The position numbers and the translations under genes are program-made. The notes beneath the pieces were generated by a model. That model was not told the origin of the DNA. It did not search any database and saw nothing but the letters and a program-made list of their open reading frames with translations. A stretch of DNA of 64,000 bases from Helicobacter enhydrae (GTDB lineage: Bacteria; Campylobacterota; Campylobacteria; Campylobacterales; Helicobacteraceae): contig NZ_CP016503.1 in assembly GCF_001693335.1 (NCBI RefSeq), positions 1,178,001 through 1,242,000 on the forward strand, read 5' to 3'. Numbering within the stretch: position 1 is the first letter of the stretch; each line of letters begins with the position of its first letter. Shown here piece by piece: positions 8,154 to 16,903 of this stretch.

Positions 8154-8273
8154 TGTCAGAAAGAGGGCATGGATACAAAAAGAATACAACTAAAGAAAGA
8201 TGGAAAAATCTATGAAGGCTACAAAGTTAGAGAGGCAAGACCAGATGAAATACCCAAATCTTGGGAAAAATAA
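8154..8273 (+). pseudogene. Short toxin-like tail between two putative immunity genes
   Basis: Directly after the stop of the previous gene and in the same frame lies a 39-residue open stretch: DTKRIQLKKDGKIYEGYKVR then EARPDEIPKSWEK and a stop at 8271-8273. It reads like the end of a toxin domain (charged, ending in a Trp-containing tail) and overlaps the start of the following gene, like other toxin-immunity junctions here. Family not recognised. Confidence 0.45.
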
Positions 8274-9105
8274 AAGATTTTTAAATTCCTTTTGCTCAAA
8301 AAATGCAAAAAATTTTGTAGAGTGGATTCCTCCGATTGTCTCAGAATATCTAGTTTTGCTCGTATCGTATAATTTTTCTATTGATCATTTGTTCAGCCTC
8401 CTCCAAAATCTGTTTTATCCAAGGATTATTACTTATAAAAATATGTTGTTTTTTGATTTCACTTTTGATCAAACGAGCATTGATGAGCTCATTTTGCACA
8501 TCAATCAACAAGAGATACAAAAACAAATCAATCAAGTTAATCTCTATCAAATCTTTAATCCAGTCACAGATGAAGAATTGCTTCAGATTCAAGAGCTAAA
8601 TCGATCTTTATTGTTTTTTTGGAATCTTTTGTATTCCTCCTTTCTTGTATTTGAGCTCAATGAAGACACAATAAGCTTTTATGCAAAACAAGATGTGAAT
8701 ATTGAAATAAGCACAACCAAAGAGGATATCTTTTCTTTTCAATCCTTGATTGAAGAATTGCAACACTATGATTTTGATTTTTGTACTCATTTGGAGTTTT
8801 TACTCGCATTTTCAGATTTTTTACATCCTTCAATTCTTAATAGAAAAAATCAATATTTTTTAGAATGTCTTTTTAAAGAGGAGCTGCGGAATGAATATCA
8901 GCAAAGTTCCAATATTGCAAACTTAGAATTGGCAATGAATATCTTTGAAATTGATTTTCAAGATCAAAGACATTGTGAAAATTTTTGCTTTTTCTTATCA
9001 TTAGTCTGGAACCTAGGGTTTAAGAAGCGAGGATTACAAATAAGAACAAAGATAGGAATTGATGAGGATGAGATGTTTGTAGCTCAAATTAGTGTAGGAA
9101 GGTAG
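8245..9105 (+). CDS. Putative immunity protein
   Basis: The open frame extends from ATG 8200, but its first 15 codons lie over the toxin-like tail, so ATG 8245 (MKYPNLGKNKRFLN) overlapping the tail by 29 bases is the more natural start; ATG 8212 is also possible. From 8245, 286 residues follow: hydrophobic-aromatic but without clear membrane segments, with acidic stretches such as IFNPVTDEELLQIQEL. No family recognised. Immunity role inferred from overlap with the preceding tail. Codon usage is AT-rich like its neighbours. Confidence 0.5.
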   Translation: MKYPNLGKNKRFLNSFCSKNAKNFVEWIPPIVSEYLVLLVSYNFSIDHLFSLLQNLFYPRIITYKNMLFFDFTFDQTSIDELILHINQQEIQKQINQVNLYQIFNPVTDEELLQIQELNRSLLFFWNLLYSSFLVFELNEDTISFYAKQDVNIEISTTKEDIFSFQSLIEELQHYDFDFCTHLEFLLAFSDFLHPSILNRKNQYFLECLFKEELRNEYQQSSNIANLELAMNIFEIDFQDQRHCENFCFFLSLVWNLGFKKRGLQIRTKIGIDEDEMFVAQISVGR

Positions 9106-9375
9106 AAAAATACTTGATGGAACACGGCAATTGTCAAGATTTTGTGCAAAGCATTTTATAGAGATACAAGCAATTAAGTGAGAAATAATGAATCTCTATT
9201 CTTTGTGTTTTTACTCTATCTAGCTCTCTTTTTTATCCCAAAAATCAAACAAACAAAATAGCAAGTCTCATAGCAAAGAAATGAGAAAAAGATTTAAAAA
9301 CACACTAAACAATTTAGAAATATTGATAAATATTGATGGCTCTGTCCTACTAAGGTTAAGAAATAACACGGCACA
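9106..9375. other. Non-coding gap inside the module array
   Basis: About 270 bases between a putative immunity gene and the next cdiA fragment. I see AT-rich sequence with no convincing frame; a stretch around 9190-9270 could be decayed coding sequence, but nothing aligns with the intact genes of this window. Confidence 0.4.
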
Positions 9376-9829
9376 CAAAAACTTACATACTCAAGCCAAC
9401 ACTCCCACTCTTGCCATCTCTGCCAAAACCATTACAACAACAATTTGGCAAATCAAGAAACAAGTGATTCTAGTGGATTTTATGGCTCTACTTCTACAGG
9501 AAGGAAACATACTGATTTTAAATCTGATTTCAAAAAAGCAGTGGCAGAGACTCTATAAGATGACAATCAAAAAGATTTTCTTGGGGTGGAGATAATAATG
9601 TTGAAGCAAGGAAATAGGCAGGGAGACATTAGCTCAAATGATCCAAAAAGAGTTATTGAAACTCAAAAAAGGAGAGCCCTTAAGTCTTGTTGCCCACTCT
9701 CACGGAGGCAATGTGGTAAAATATGCTTCAAAAGAATTAAAACAAATTATTGATGATGTTGTATTTCTAGCCACTCCTCATAGAGAAGATGTTAAGTTTA
9801 ATTATAGAGCAATGAAAGAATAAGGTCAG
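9376..9829 (+). pseudogene. Scrambled cdiA and lipase-toxin remnant
   Basis: Several frames in succession match the intact cdiA: QANTPTLAISAKTIT (start of the segment), then DFKKAVAETL, then in another frame MIQKELLKLKKGEPLSLVAH followed by SHGGNVVKYASKEL and FLATPHREDVKFNYRAMKE before a stop at 9821-9823. At least three frame changes and large deletions separate these pieces. The hydrolase nucleophile elbow AHSHGG survives but the C-terminal half is gone. A membrane-protein gene follows at 9859. Confidence 0.8.
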
Positions 9830-9858
9830 TTTGTAGCACCTATCTTTAGAGATGGAAA

Positions 9859-10626
9859 ATGATAGAAAGTTTATTTGAGACTCTATTTCAATTGTCATAC
9901 GGTGTATGTATGTTTTACCCCCCTCTTATGATGTATTTTTACAATCTCATTCACGACACACAAAAACAAAAGAAAAATCTTGCTATTAGATTGATACTTA
10001 TAGGATTGATTCCTTTGTATCAAAGATGGAATGATACTTTTGAAATGCTCTCATTTTTTGTTTTCTCATTTATTCTATTTATTCTTATATGTTGGATTAG
10101 TAAAACTAAACTTATTAATAGATATTTCCATCATCTTTGCTTAATTTGTATTTATTGCATTGCGATGCTTTATTTTTCATCATTTGCAGACAATAAAATT
10201 GTCAATGTTTTATTACTTGTTCTCATTGTAACCCCCTCTCTTATCTTTTTGGCTCTGATGATGTATTGTATTATCGCTTTGTTGTTCAGTTTTAAATTAT
10301 TGAAGGAGTGGTGCTTTCACGATATGGTTTGCTTGTTGTGGTATTTTGCTTTAGTGCCAATAACAATGATTGAAAATCCTCATATTGTTGCACTATTTGC
10401 AAATATAAAGAGTTATATAACACAAGAACTCTATTATATTGCACTTGCCTTATTTGTATTAACTCTATTTATCCTTGGTTCTCTAATTATTCTACATCAT
10501 TCTTATTATTTTCTAAAACTCACCCTTACAAATCAAAGAAAGATTCAAATTTTGTTTTTTTCTATCATCTTTGTTTATTTATCTACCCCCTTCTTTTTCG
10601 TTCTTTATTCAATTGGAAGGCTATAG
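9859..10626 (+). CDS. Multi-pass membrane protein, candidate lipase immunity (paralogue B)
   Basis: It encodes 255 residues with about seven hydrophobic segments. The signature MMYFYNLIHDTQKQKKNLAI followed by RLILIGLIPLYQ near residues 25-56 matches the paralogues at 5504-6223 and 34638-35339; a second shared feature is LHHSYYFLK near the C-terminus. It follows 36 bases after a lipase-toxin remnant. Predicted inner-membrane protein; immunity against the hydrolase toxin is inferred only from the threefold conserved linkage. Confidence 0.6.
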   Translation: MIESLFETLFQLSYGVCMFYPPLMMYFYNLIHDTQKQKKNLAIRLILIGLIPLYQRWNDTFEMLSFFVFSFILFILICWISKTKLINRYFHHLCLICIYCIAMLYFSSFADNKIVNVLLLVLIVTPSLIFLALMMYCIIALLFSFKLLKEWCFHDMVCLLWYFALVPITMIENPHIVALFANIKSYITQELYYIALALFVLTLFILGSLIILHHSYYFLKLTLTNQRKIQILFFSIIFVYLSTPFFFVLYSIGRL

Positions 10627-10689
10627 TCAAAATAAAGAACAAATCCACATGACTTTAAATAACAAAGAAGCAAACACTCAAGATTTCAA

Positions 10690-10760
10690 TATCAATCCTC
10701 TCTACCACTTCACTCATCACCAAAGACAAAATCCACTAGGGCTCTTGATACTTCTTTGAT
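10690..10760 (+). pseudogene. Short cdiA fragment at the junction with the rep repeat
   Basis: About 70 bases match cdiA 31592-31660 (encoding STTSLITKDK then RALDTSF) with a few changes. The match ends exactly where the 1.05-kb rep repeat begins, marking the left edge of the plasmid-like element. Confidence 0.7.
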
Positions 10761-10762
10761 CA

Positions 10763-11820
10763 TAATTAAAAACCATTATTTGACATTAAACAATAGTGAT
10801 ATTTAGGAATTTTTCAAAACTCCACTGAATTTGAGTGTGCGACATCCTTTGTCATAAATGTAATCAAAATTTGGAAAAACAGATTTGAGTTCATCTAACT
10901 TATTGCGTCTTTTCAAATCTGATAGAACCTCGATAGCACTGCTTTTTTTATTGCTATAAGCGATTCTAAAAGCGTTTTCAAGAGTTGTGGCTGGGATCTC
11001 AAGCTCATCGCGATTAATAAATTCTTGTCTATGCAGTGTTGATGTTCTAGAAATTGCACGAGCACTCTCTTCAAGCAACAACTCATAGAGCCAATAAGTG
11101 TATTTGTTTGAAAAGCCAAAAATATCTCCAAATTTCTGATTGGTGTAATCTCTTGTCACTGAAACAAAAAATACGACTTCTTTTGGAAATGTGATTTCAA
11201 ACTCAAGCATCTCCTTGTGGCGTTTGTTGCCAAAAATCACCCAGCTACTCAAAAAACTAAATTCTGCTTCAGATACCTCTTTGAAGTGGCTAGAACAAAA
11301 GAAATTCTCTTTTTGCAAATCAAGCACCACCATAGAATTATCTTTCAAAGCAATCTCTTTGTCCTTTTGTTTGGCAATCTCTTCCACGACGGGCAAATAG
11401 CAATTCAAGATTTTAAAATTGATATTTTTGAGTTTAGATATGCTTGATTTAAAATCCTCAAACCAATTGTGTCTCATCTCAACACCCTTATATTCTTCAT
11501 AATAAGTCTTGAAGAATCTTCGAATCTCATAATAATGCAATATAATGCAATCGAATACTTTCTGAGCGATAGGCAAAATGTTCTTTCTTTTTGTTGAGAG
11601 CATTTTGTAAAAGGAAAAAAAGCCAATTTTTAACAACAAGATCCAAGCTTGAAAGCTTCTTTGGATCAAATGCGAGTTTTGTAAAGGGATTATATTTGCG
11701 AATCAAAAGCGATTTGTCAGCATAATCCTTGAGGTCATAATCCAAATCAGAATAATCAAAAAGATTTAGTTGCATAAATTTCTTTTCTTTCATAATTTAG
11801 ATTATATCCCAGCAAGACTC
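10763..11820. repeat. Left copy of the 1.05-kb direct repeat carrying rep
   Basis: This segment recurs at 35405-36450 (constant offset 24,642 bp until a 10-bp insertion near 11541-11550, then 24,632) with only a handful of differences. Both copies carry the minus-strand initiator gene. They bound the plasmid-like element and are in direct orientation. Confidence 0.9.
10803..11793 (-). pseudogene. Rep_3-like replication initiator, frameshifted copy
   Basis: This copy is nearly identical to the intact initiator at 35445-36425, but a duplicated TATAATGCAA at 11541-11550 shifts the frame. It leaves an N-terminal part (11527-11793, 88 codons) and a C-terminal part (10803 to about 11540). The ten-base slip lies early in the gene, so the copy is almost certainly inactive unless internal initiation occurs. 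Upstream (rising coordinates) lies 1 kb of AT-rich sequence with 26-28-bp repeats that could be its former origin. Confidence 0.8.
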
Positions 11821-11822
11821 AT

Positions 11823-12606
11823 TTTTCTTTTTTTTTAGGGTTATTTCTTTTTTTTTAGGGCAGGAATTTTTGAGGATTCAAAAATTAGAGATCTCTCAAG
11901 CTACACAAATGACGATATTTGAGGAACATAGAAAAAATCAGAATTCACATATTCACATACACTACAAATATATAAATTTATAAACTTAAAAAAGTAATTC
12001 ACATACCTTTGATGATAAAAATCTGCAAAATCTGCCCTAAAAAAAAGAAAAAGATTTTGAAATGAAGTAATCAATTTGTAAAATATTTAGACACAACTTC
12101 AATGATTAATTGACATAGATCTTGAAAAAAATGGCAACCATTCTGTATGAGATATATGATGTAATTCATCATTTTTTCTAAAAAATCAAGATCCATAGTC
12201 TGACAACACCTCTATTTTATTTTTTATTTTCCACTTTACTTTTCTAGCTATTCTTTTTTTATCTTTTTCATCATTCTTTGCTATCAAAAATCGATTTTCT
12301 TTGCCTAAGGAATATCAACACACTACTTTTGATACAAAAACGATTTAAAGCCCATTTAAAGCGATATTTTGATCTACCTCTCATTTTTTGACCAAAAATC
12401 CATTTCAAAAGATCGACAATTTGGACTTGCCAATTTTAATCCGAATACGGAACTTTTTGTGCATTTTTTGCGAATTTTCCAAGGCTTTTCAATTTTTGAT
12501 TTTTCGAAAAAAACGGCAAAAAAAATGCAATTTCCTCGAGCAAATCGATTTTTTCAAAAGAAAAAATACCGCCAAATTACTTATATTTAAACAATAACCA
12601 TTTTAT
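11823..12606. other. AT-rich non-coding region with a homopurine inverted repeat
   Basis: About 780 bases without a credible gene. T-rich tracts ending in AGGGCAG (11849-11867) recur inverted at 12034-12053 (CTGCCCTAAAAAAAAG). Short frames at 12369-12597 have no ribosome binding site and look random. Confidence 0.5.
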
Positions 12607-12720
12607 TTGCCAAATATTCTTTAATTTTTTACTTGCCAAATATTTCTTAATTGATTTAGCTACAAATTATTCCTTAATTCTTTATCTGCCAATTATTCCT
12701 TAATTGATTTAGCTACAAAT
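12607..12720. repeat. Four imperfect 26-28-bp iteron-like repeats
   Basis: Units begin at 12607, 12633, 12661 and 12687 and share a core close to AAATATTCCTTAATTGATTT. A partial fifth begins at 12714. Spacing close to the helical repeat multiple and position beside an initiator gene suggest initiator-binding iterons, now somewhat decayed. Confidence 0.6.
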
Positions 12721-12729
12721 CGTTTTTAC

Positions 12730-12762
12730 ATATATATAATTATATATATTATATATAATAAT
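12730..12762. other. Pure A/T run, candidate DNA-unwinding element
   Basis: A 33-base stretch composed only of A and T lies between two iteron clusters. Its position is that of a plasmid-origin unwinding element; this is inference. Confidence 0.45.
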
Positions 12763-12853
12763 CTCAACACCAAAAAATCATTCTAACTCCCTTATATACA
12801 CAGAGAGAGGGACATCATAGAATAAGAAAAAAACTGCATAAATCTACCCCATT

Positions 12854-13003
12854 AAATTATGTCAATCTACCTATGGAAATTATGTCAAACAACCCCATTA
12901 AATTATGTCAATCTACCTATGGAAATTATGTCAAACAACCCCATTAAATTATGTCAATCTACCTATGGAAATTATGTCAAACAACCCCATTAAATTATGT
13001 CAA
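12854..13003. repeat. Seven 23-bp iterons upstream of a replication gene
   Basis: The core AAATTATGTCAA occurs at 12854, 12877, 12900, 12923, 12946, 12969 and 12992, exactly every 23 bp; alternate units are more alike, giving a 46-bp super-period. A DnaA-box-like TCATCCACA follows at about 13006-13014. This is the layout of an iteron-regulated plasmid origin. Confidence 0.85.
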
Positions 13004-13038
13004 ATCATCCACAAAAAATCATCACTACAAAAAAGTGC

Positions 13039-13044
13039 TATAAT
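13039..13044 (+). promoter_or_regulatory. -10 box of the replication gene
   Basis: TATAAT lies 33 bases before GTG 13077 and directly after the iterons, so initiator bound to the iterons could repress it. No clear -35 is seen. Confidence 0.6.
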
Positions 13045-13076
13045 TTGCAACATTTCAAATATCAGGAGTGTTTTCA

Positions 13077-14030
13077 GTGGCAATTTCAGCTTACGAATTA
13101 AGAGAATTGAGAAAATTACGGGAATTTGAAACTTTAGGATATGAGCTAAAAGAAGCAGAGAAATTAAAAAAAGGAAGTCTCGAATTTAAAAAAATGATGA
13201 CAGATGCAGAATACTATTCTCATCCACATACAAAACAAGAAGTCAATTTAGATCTTGTCCCATACAATGGATTAACTTCAGCTCTTTCTGTAATTGCCAA
13301 CATTCCTATGATCAGAGCAACACTCAAAAACATCATCAAAAATGCAAAAGCTATTGAAAATCTATCTTATAACAACATTCCACCAGTCATTCCCTATGTT
13401 CCAATGTTTGCTCAAACAAAAAATGAAATCTATGATGAGCTGACAAACAATAGATATGGCTATATTCTGAACATCGATTACAATTATTTCATCTACAATT
13501 TGTCTGAATTCTTTACTCCTGAGAGCAGATTGAAATTCATTCAGGATTTTAGATTAGTCGTGGGTGAGCCAAATCCTAATGTAAGAGTGATGTCTGCGTT
13601 ATTTGAATTTGGTTTTGGTATCTCTTATTTCAATTCTAGAGTGGGTTTAAAAGCAGTCTCATCAAAATACACAAAAAAGTCAGAGATGAATTATTATTCC
13701 TCGTTGATCATTCAAAAAAAGAGCGATACCAAAGAAAAAGATGTGGTCCAAATGAATTGTATCGCCTTCAAAAAGTCATTCATTGAGACATTTCTCCAAA
13801 GTTCAGATGCTGAGGAAATGAAAGTTGTAATTACAATGAAACCTCTTATTGAAATGACTCAAGAGGTAGTCAATATTCTTGCAACAACGCTATATGGCTG
13901 TAATGAGTATTGGATTTTTAGAGCTTTAAAAAAAGCTGGAATTAGCCAAAAGAAATTCAAAGAAACAACATCTGTTGGGCGTCGTAATTTACTCAAATCC
14001 ATCAACATTGAAAAAAGATTTTACTCATAG
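13077..14030 (+). CDS. Putative plasmid replication initiator
   Basis: The frame is open from GTG 13068, but GTG 13077 has AGGAG eight bases upstream and is preferred; it gives 317 residues. The protein starts with a charged helix (YELRELRKLREFETLGYELK) and has basic C-terminal residues (SVGRRNLLKSINIEKRFYS). I do not recognise a named family. The assignment rests on context: seven 23-bp iterons and a promoter in front, and nine 21-bp iterons starting one base after its stop codon. A DNA-binding initiator flanked by its own iterons is the simplest reading; a partition protein is the alternative. Confidence 0.55.
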   Translation: MAISAYELRELRKLREFETLGYELKEAEKLKKGSLEFKKMMTDAEYYSHPHTKQEVNLDLVPYNGLTSALSVIANIPMIRATLKNIIKNAKAIENLSYNNIPPVIPYVPMFAQTKNEIYDELTNNRYGYILNIDYNYFIYNLSEFFTPESRLKFIQDFRLVVGEPNPNVRVMSALFEFGFGISYFNSRVGLKAVSSKYTKKSEMNYYSSLIIQKKSDTKEKDVVQMNCIAFKKSFIETFLQSSDAEEMKVVITMKPLIEMTQEVVNILATTLYGCNEYWIFRALKKAGISQKKFKETTSVGRRNLLKSINIEKRFYS

Positions 14031-14250
14031 CAATACTTTTTATATAGAAAATAATACTTTTGATATAAGAAACTATACTTTTGCTATACAAAGTATTATT
14101 TTCAATATACACAACATTACTTTTTATATACAAAACACATACAAAATATAATCTTTGTATAGATTGCAATACTTTTGATATACAAAATAATACTTTATAT
14201 ATAAAAGATAATACTTTCAATATCAAAAACACTACTTTTGCTATATTTTG
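14031..14250. repeat. Nine 21-bp iterons in two clusters (5 + 4)
   Basis: Units start at 14031, 14052, 14073, 14094 and 14115, then a 31-bp spacer, then 14167, 14188, 14209 and 14230. The consensus core is ATACTTTTGATATACAAAA. The spacer contains the inverted repeat ATACAAA...TTTGTAT. The first unit directly abuts the stop codon of the initiator gene. Confidence 0.85.
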
Positions 14251-14290
14251 TATATCCATTTCAAACGACTAGAGATACAAAAGGAAGTGT

Positions 14291-14296
14291 TATAAT
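14291..14296 (+). promoter_or_regulatory. -10 box for the 193-residue gene
   Basis: TATAAT lies 28 bases before ATG 14324, and AAAGGAG at 14312-14318 provides a good ribosome binding site. Confidence 0.6.
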
Positions 14297-14323
14297 AACA
14301 TCATCAAAAGTAAAGGAGTAAAA

Positions 14324-14905
14324 ATGTCAAACATTGTTGGTTCTATTAGATTGGCAGAGATGGTGAATAGTTTTTGGGATAATCGTGCAAAGAAGCAACT
14401 TGCAGAACAGATTGTGGAGATTGAGGGGATTTTGGCAAGTGATGATTATTTTGGGTGGTTGGTTAAGAATGATAAGATGGGATACCTTAGGGCGTTGTCT
14501 AAAGCTAAGTATGTGTTTAGGGGGTTGAATCGTGATGATGTGTATGATGGGATGATTGATAATGAGGGGATTAATCCTGAGTTTGTGGCAATGGTTGAGG
14601 AGTTTTATTATAATGAGATCAGACGCAATGCGAATATTGTGGATTTGAAGTTGGCAAGATATAATGCTTTGAGGGATGCGTTGATTGAGAGAACCGAGAA
14701 TGATAAAACAGCCTATGTCGATTATGCTCAAATTGAATTTAACATCACAAGAGCTGAAATGTTTGAAAAAGTCAAAAAGAATGAGTTTGTGTTTGTTAAG
14801 GCAGTTGCAAATGATACTTGGTATATTCTCAAGAAAGATAGATACAAAAAAGGCATTGAAACAAACACAGCATTTCTAAATTATCCACTCGAGCTTTGCT
14901 CCTAA
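14324..14905 (+). CDS. Hypothetical plasmid-type protein
   Basis: It encodes 193 residues with a clear -10 box and AAAGGAG before the ATG. Soluble, charged, largely helical; residues include AEMVNSFWDNRAKKQLAEQI and a C-terminal YILKKDRYKKGIE. No family recognised. Base usage changes within the gene: up to about 14700 the coding strand is rich in G and T, whereas the last 200 bases look AT-rich like the neighbours, suggesting a mosaic. It ends 11 bases before the end of a convergent gene. Confidence 0.6.
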   Translation: MSNIVGSIRLAEMVNSFWDNRAKKQLAEQIVEIEGILASDDYFGWLVKNDKMGYLRALSKAKYVFRGLNRDDVYDGMIDNEGINPEFVAMVEEFYYNEIRRNANIVDLKLARYNALRDALIERTENDKTAYVDYAQIEFNITRAEMFEKVKKNEFVFVKAVANDTWYILKKDRYKKGIETNTAFLNYPLELCS

Positions 14906-14915
14906 TCTTATTTAA

Positions 14916-15650
14916 TTAGGGGATTGTGGGAATTCCACTTCCCCCTGCTCCACCATTATTTGGTATATTATTCCCCACCATATTGCTGTTTTGGCGGTTG
15001 TTTTGGAATACGCTTGTGATTTTTTTGAGGTTTTGTATATGTTTTCCATACGGGGTGACAGAGGCGAAATTGTTGAGTGCGTTGCCAATGGCGTTGGATA
15101 CTGATTCTGCTCCTGCAAGTGTTCTTGCTGCGTCAGCTCCACCTAGTGCGTAGGCTGCGGCTGAACTGACATACCCCATATTGACAGTGTAGCCTCCTGA
15201 GATAGAGAGAGCGGAGGAGACATTGCCTGAGACATCGGGTCGATTTGGGGAGACTGCGAGATTGAATTGTCCTAAGCCACCAAATCCTGAAATGTTTGTG
15301 CCTGTGGTGTTTTGAGCAAAGATTTTGTAGGCTTGGGTTTTATCATTGCTGGCAAGGGCTTGTTGGATTCTTTGAGAAGTTGCAGGGGAGAGTTTTGCAA
15401 GGTTTGAGAGTTCTTGGACGACATTTGAATTATCCATTGATTGTCCTAGTCCGACTAGTTTGTTGGCATCATTCATTCCTGCAAATGTTGCTCCTCTTTG
15501 TGCAACTTGACTGAGATTGCCAGTTTGTGAAACTGCTCCAAGTTTTTGAGCACCATCTAGGGATGAGCTTGCTGTAGAATAACGCATTGCGTCTAAAGCA
15601 CCTGCTGTATTGGAAATTTTTCGCATTGCGTCGTAAGAATATTTAGGATC
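14916..15650 (-). CDS. Gly/Ala/Asn-rich protein fragment, perhaps from a conjugation component
   Basis: The first ATG is at 15626, but the frame is open back to a TAG at 15651-15653 without a ribosome binding site, so the gene is probably truncated at its 5' end by the recombination that left a 26-bp direct repeat there. The 236 residues are rich in Ala, Ser, Gly and Asn (SAAAYALGGADAARTLAGA; NMVGNNIPNNGGAGGSG at the C-terminus). Such tails occur in VirB6/TrbL-type conjugation proteins, but I see no membrane segments left to prove it. Its base composition is less AT-rich than the surroundings. Confidence 0.4.
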   Translation of the reverse strand, partial: DPKYSYDAMRKISNTAGALDAMRYSTASSSLDGAQKLGAVSQTGNLSQVAQRGATFAGMNDANKLVGLGQSMDNSNVVQELSNLAKLSPATSQRIQQALASNDKTQAYKIFAQNTTGTNISGFGGLGQFNLAVSPNRPDVSGNVSSALSISGGYTVNMGYVSSAAAYALGGADAARTLAGAESVSNAIGNALNNFASVTPYGKHIQNLKKITSVFQNNRQNSNMVGNNIPNNGGAGGSGIPTIP

Positions 15651-15672
15651 CTAGTCCTTTTTCTTTTTTTGG
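15647..15672. repeat. 26-bp direct repeat, left copy
   Basis: GATCC, then T or C, then AGTCCTTTTTCTTTTTTTGG. The other copy is at 17878-17903 with one difference. The pair brackets the segment with the NYN gene, a copied iteron cluster and a broken gene. Confidence 0.75.
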
Positions 15673-15842
15673 TTGTTTTTGCAGATCCGTAAGACTATTG
15701 CAGTATAGTAGAATGGATCTAAGAAGCCTTGCACAAATAATATTGTGCAAACTATAAAAATAAATAGCTCCATTTGTTTCCTTGATATATAAATTAATAA
15801 TAAGTTGTATTTTGGCAGTGGTTTTAAGGAATGGAGTTTTGG

Positions 15843-15848
15843 TATAAT
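15843..15848 (+). promoter_or_regulatory. -10 box of the first NYN gene
   Basis: TATAAT 40 bases upstream of ATG 15888. It lies inside the longer open frame that starts at 15831, which argues for the downstream start. Confidence 0.55.
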
Positions 15849-15887
15849 GATTGTCTTATTAAATACACTAAAGGCAATATTGCAGAT

Positions 15888-16529
15888 ATGGAAAATCAAA
15901 CTCAAACCAACAATCAAAATACAATTCAACCCAGTATTGAAAGAAACAAAATTGCAATTTTCGTAGATTGGGAAAATTTAAGAAAAGATATAGAAAAAGC
16001 TCAACGATTTATCAGACAACATGATCCAAATTTTATAAGCAATAATAGATATATTGACTATAACAATAAAGATCATATCATCTATTTTTTGAATTTTTTT
16101 CTAGAGCCAAATGAATATCTTTATAGAATTTTCTTTTATACTTCTATGCCATTAGAAGCAGATCCTGCACAAAATATATCTGAACATCCAAGAAAAAAAG
16201 AGATAGAAGAATTTATTAATGGAATTGCACAAAGTCCATATTGTGCGTTAAGATTGGGAAAATTAAAATACATTAATGGAAATTTTCAACAAAAACAAGT
16301 TGATATGTTAATGGGGCTTGATATAGCTCATCTTTCTTACAATAAGCTTGTAGATAGTATCTTGGTTTTTTCAAAAGACACAGATATTATCCCAGCACTA
16401 AAATGTGCAAGAATTTGTGGAATTCAAGTAAAAATAGCACATCTAAAAGAAGGATTAATACTTTCCGATGGATTTAAAATACATAGTGATGTTATTGTTG
16501 AGAGGGAATATAAAAATATAATTTTCTGA
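15888..16529 (+). CDS. NYN-domain (LabA/DUF88-like) predicted ribonuclease
   Basis: It encodes 213 residues from ATG 15888 (the frame is open from 15831, but that upstream part covers the -10 box). NYN/PIN-like core: IAIFVDWENLRKD supplies the first catalytic Asp, KQVDMLMGLDIAHLS the second conserved Lys-Val-Asp, and SILVFSKDTDIIPALKCARI the third acidic cluster, followed by VKIAH. NYN proteins are metal-dependent RNases of the PIN-like fold; substrates here are unknown. The first 23 residues are polar and Asn/Gln rich. It sits in the bracketed mobile segment and may be a defence or plasmid-maintenance gene. Confidence 0.75.
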   Translation: MENQTQTNNQNTIQPSIERNKIAIFVDWENLRKDIEKAQRFIRQHDPNFISNNRYIDYNNKDHIIYFLNFFLEPNEYLYRIFFYTSMPLEADPAQNISEHPRKKEIEEFINGIAQSPYCALRLGKLKYINGNFQQKQVDMLMGLDIAHLSYNKLVDSILVFSKDTDIIPALKCARICGIQVKIAHLKEGLILSDGFKIHSDVIVEREYKNIIF

Positions 16530-16670
16530 ATAGCAAATTGAAAAAAATGCCCAAGCTTTCCAGCGATTATAACGAAAGCCAATGGGCTAATATTAGATTG
16601 AAATTGTATCATAATTTCCAAAAAAAGAAAAAGTTTGTTTGCCTAGCCAGTAGAAAAAATCAATGTAGCT

Positions 16671-16849
16671 TTACTCAAATCCATCAACATTGAAAAAAGA
16701 TTTTACTCATAGCAATACTTTTTATATAGAAAATAATACTCTTGATATAAGAAACTATACTTCTGCTATACAAAGTATTATTTTCAATATACAAAGCAAT
16801 ATCTTTTATATACAAAACACATACAAAATATAATCTTTGTATAGATTGC
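16671..16849. repeat. Second copy of the replication-gene 3' end and its iterons
   Basis: This 179-bp segment repeats 13989-14167: the last 13 codons and stop of the putative initiator plus the first five 21-bp iterons and the spacer, with a few substitutions. It marks a duplication breakpoint of the plasmid element. Confidence 0.9.
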
Positions 16850-16903
16850 TGGGTTATTGATATGTTTTTCTTGCTTATAAAATGTTTGGCTCTGCAAGAT
16901 TAA

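Noticed and set aside
12846-13005. Possible CRISPR array (regular repeats)
   Set aside because: Units are contiguous 23-bp iterons without unique spacers, directly in front of a replication gene; no cas genes nearby.
14031-14250. Possible small coding frames on both strands
   Set aside because: The sequence is nine AT-rich iterons; frames arise from the 21-bp period.
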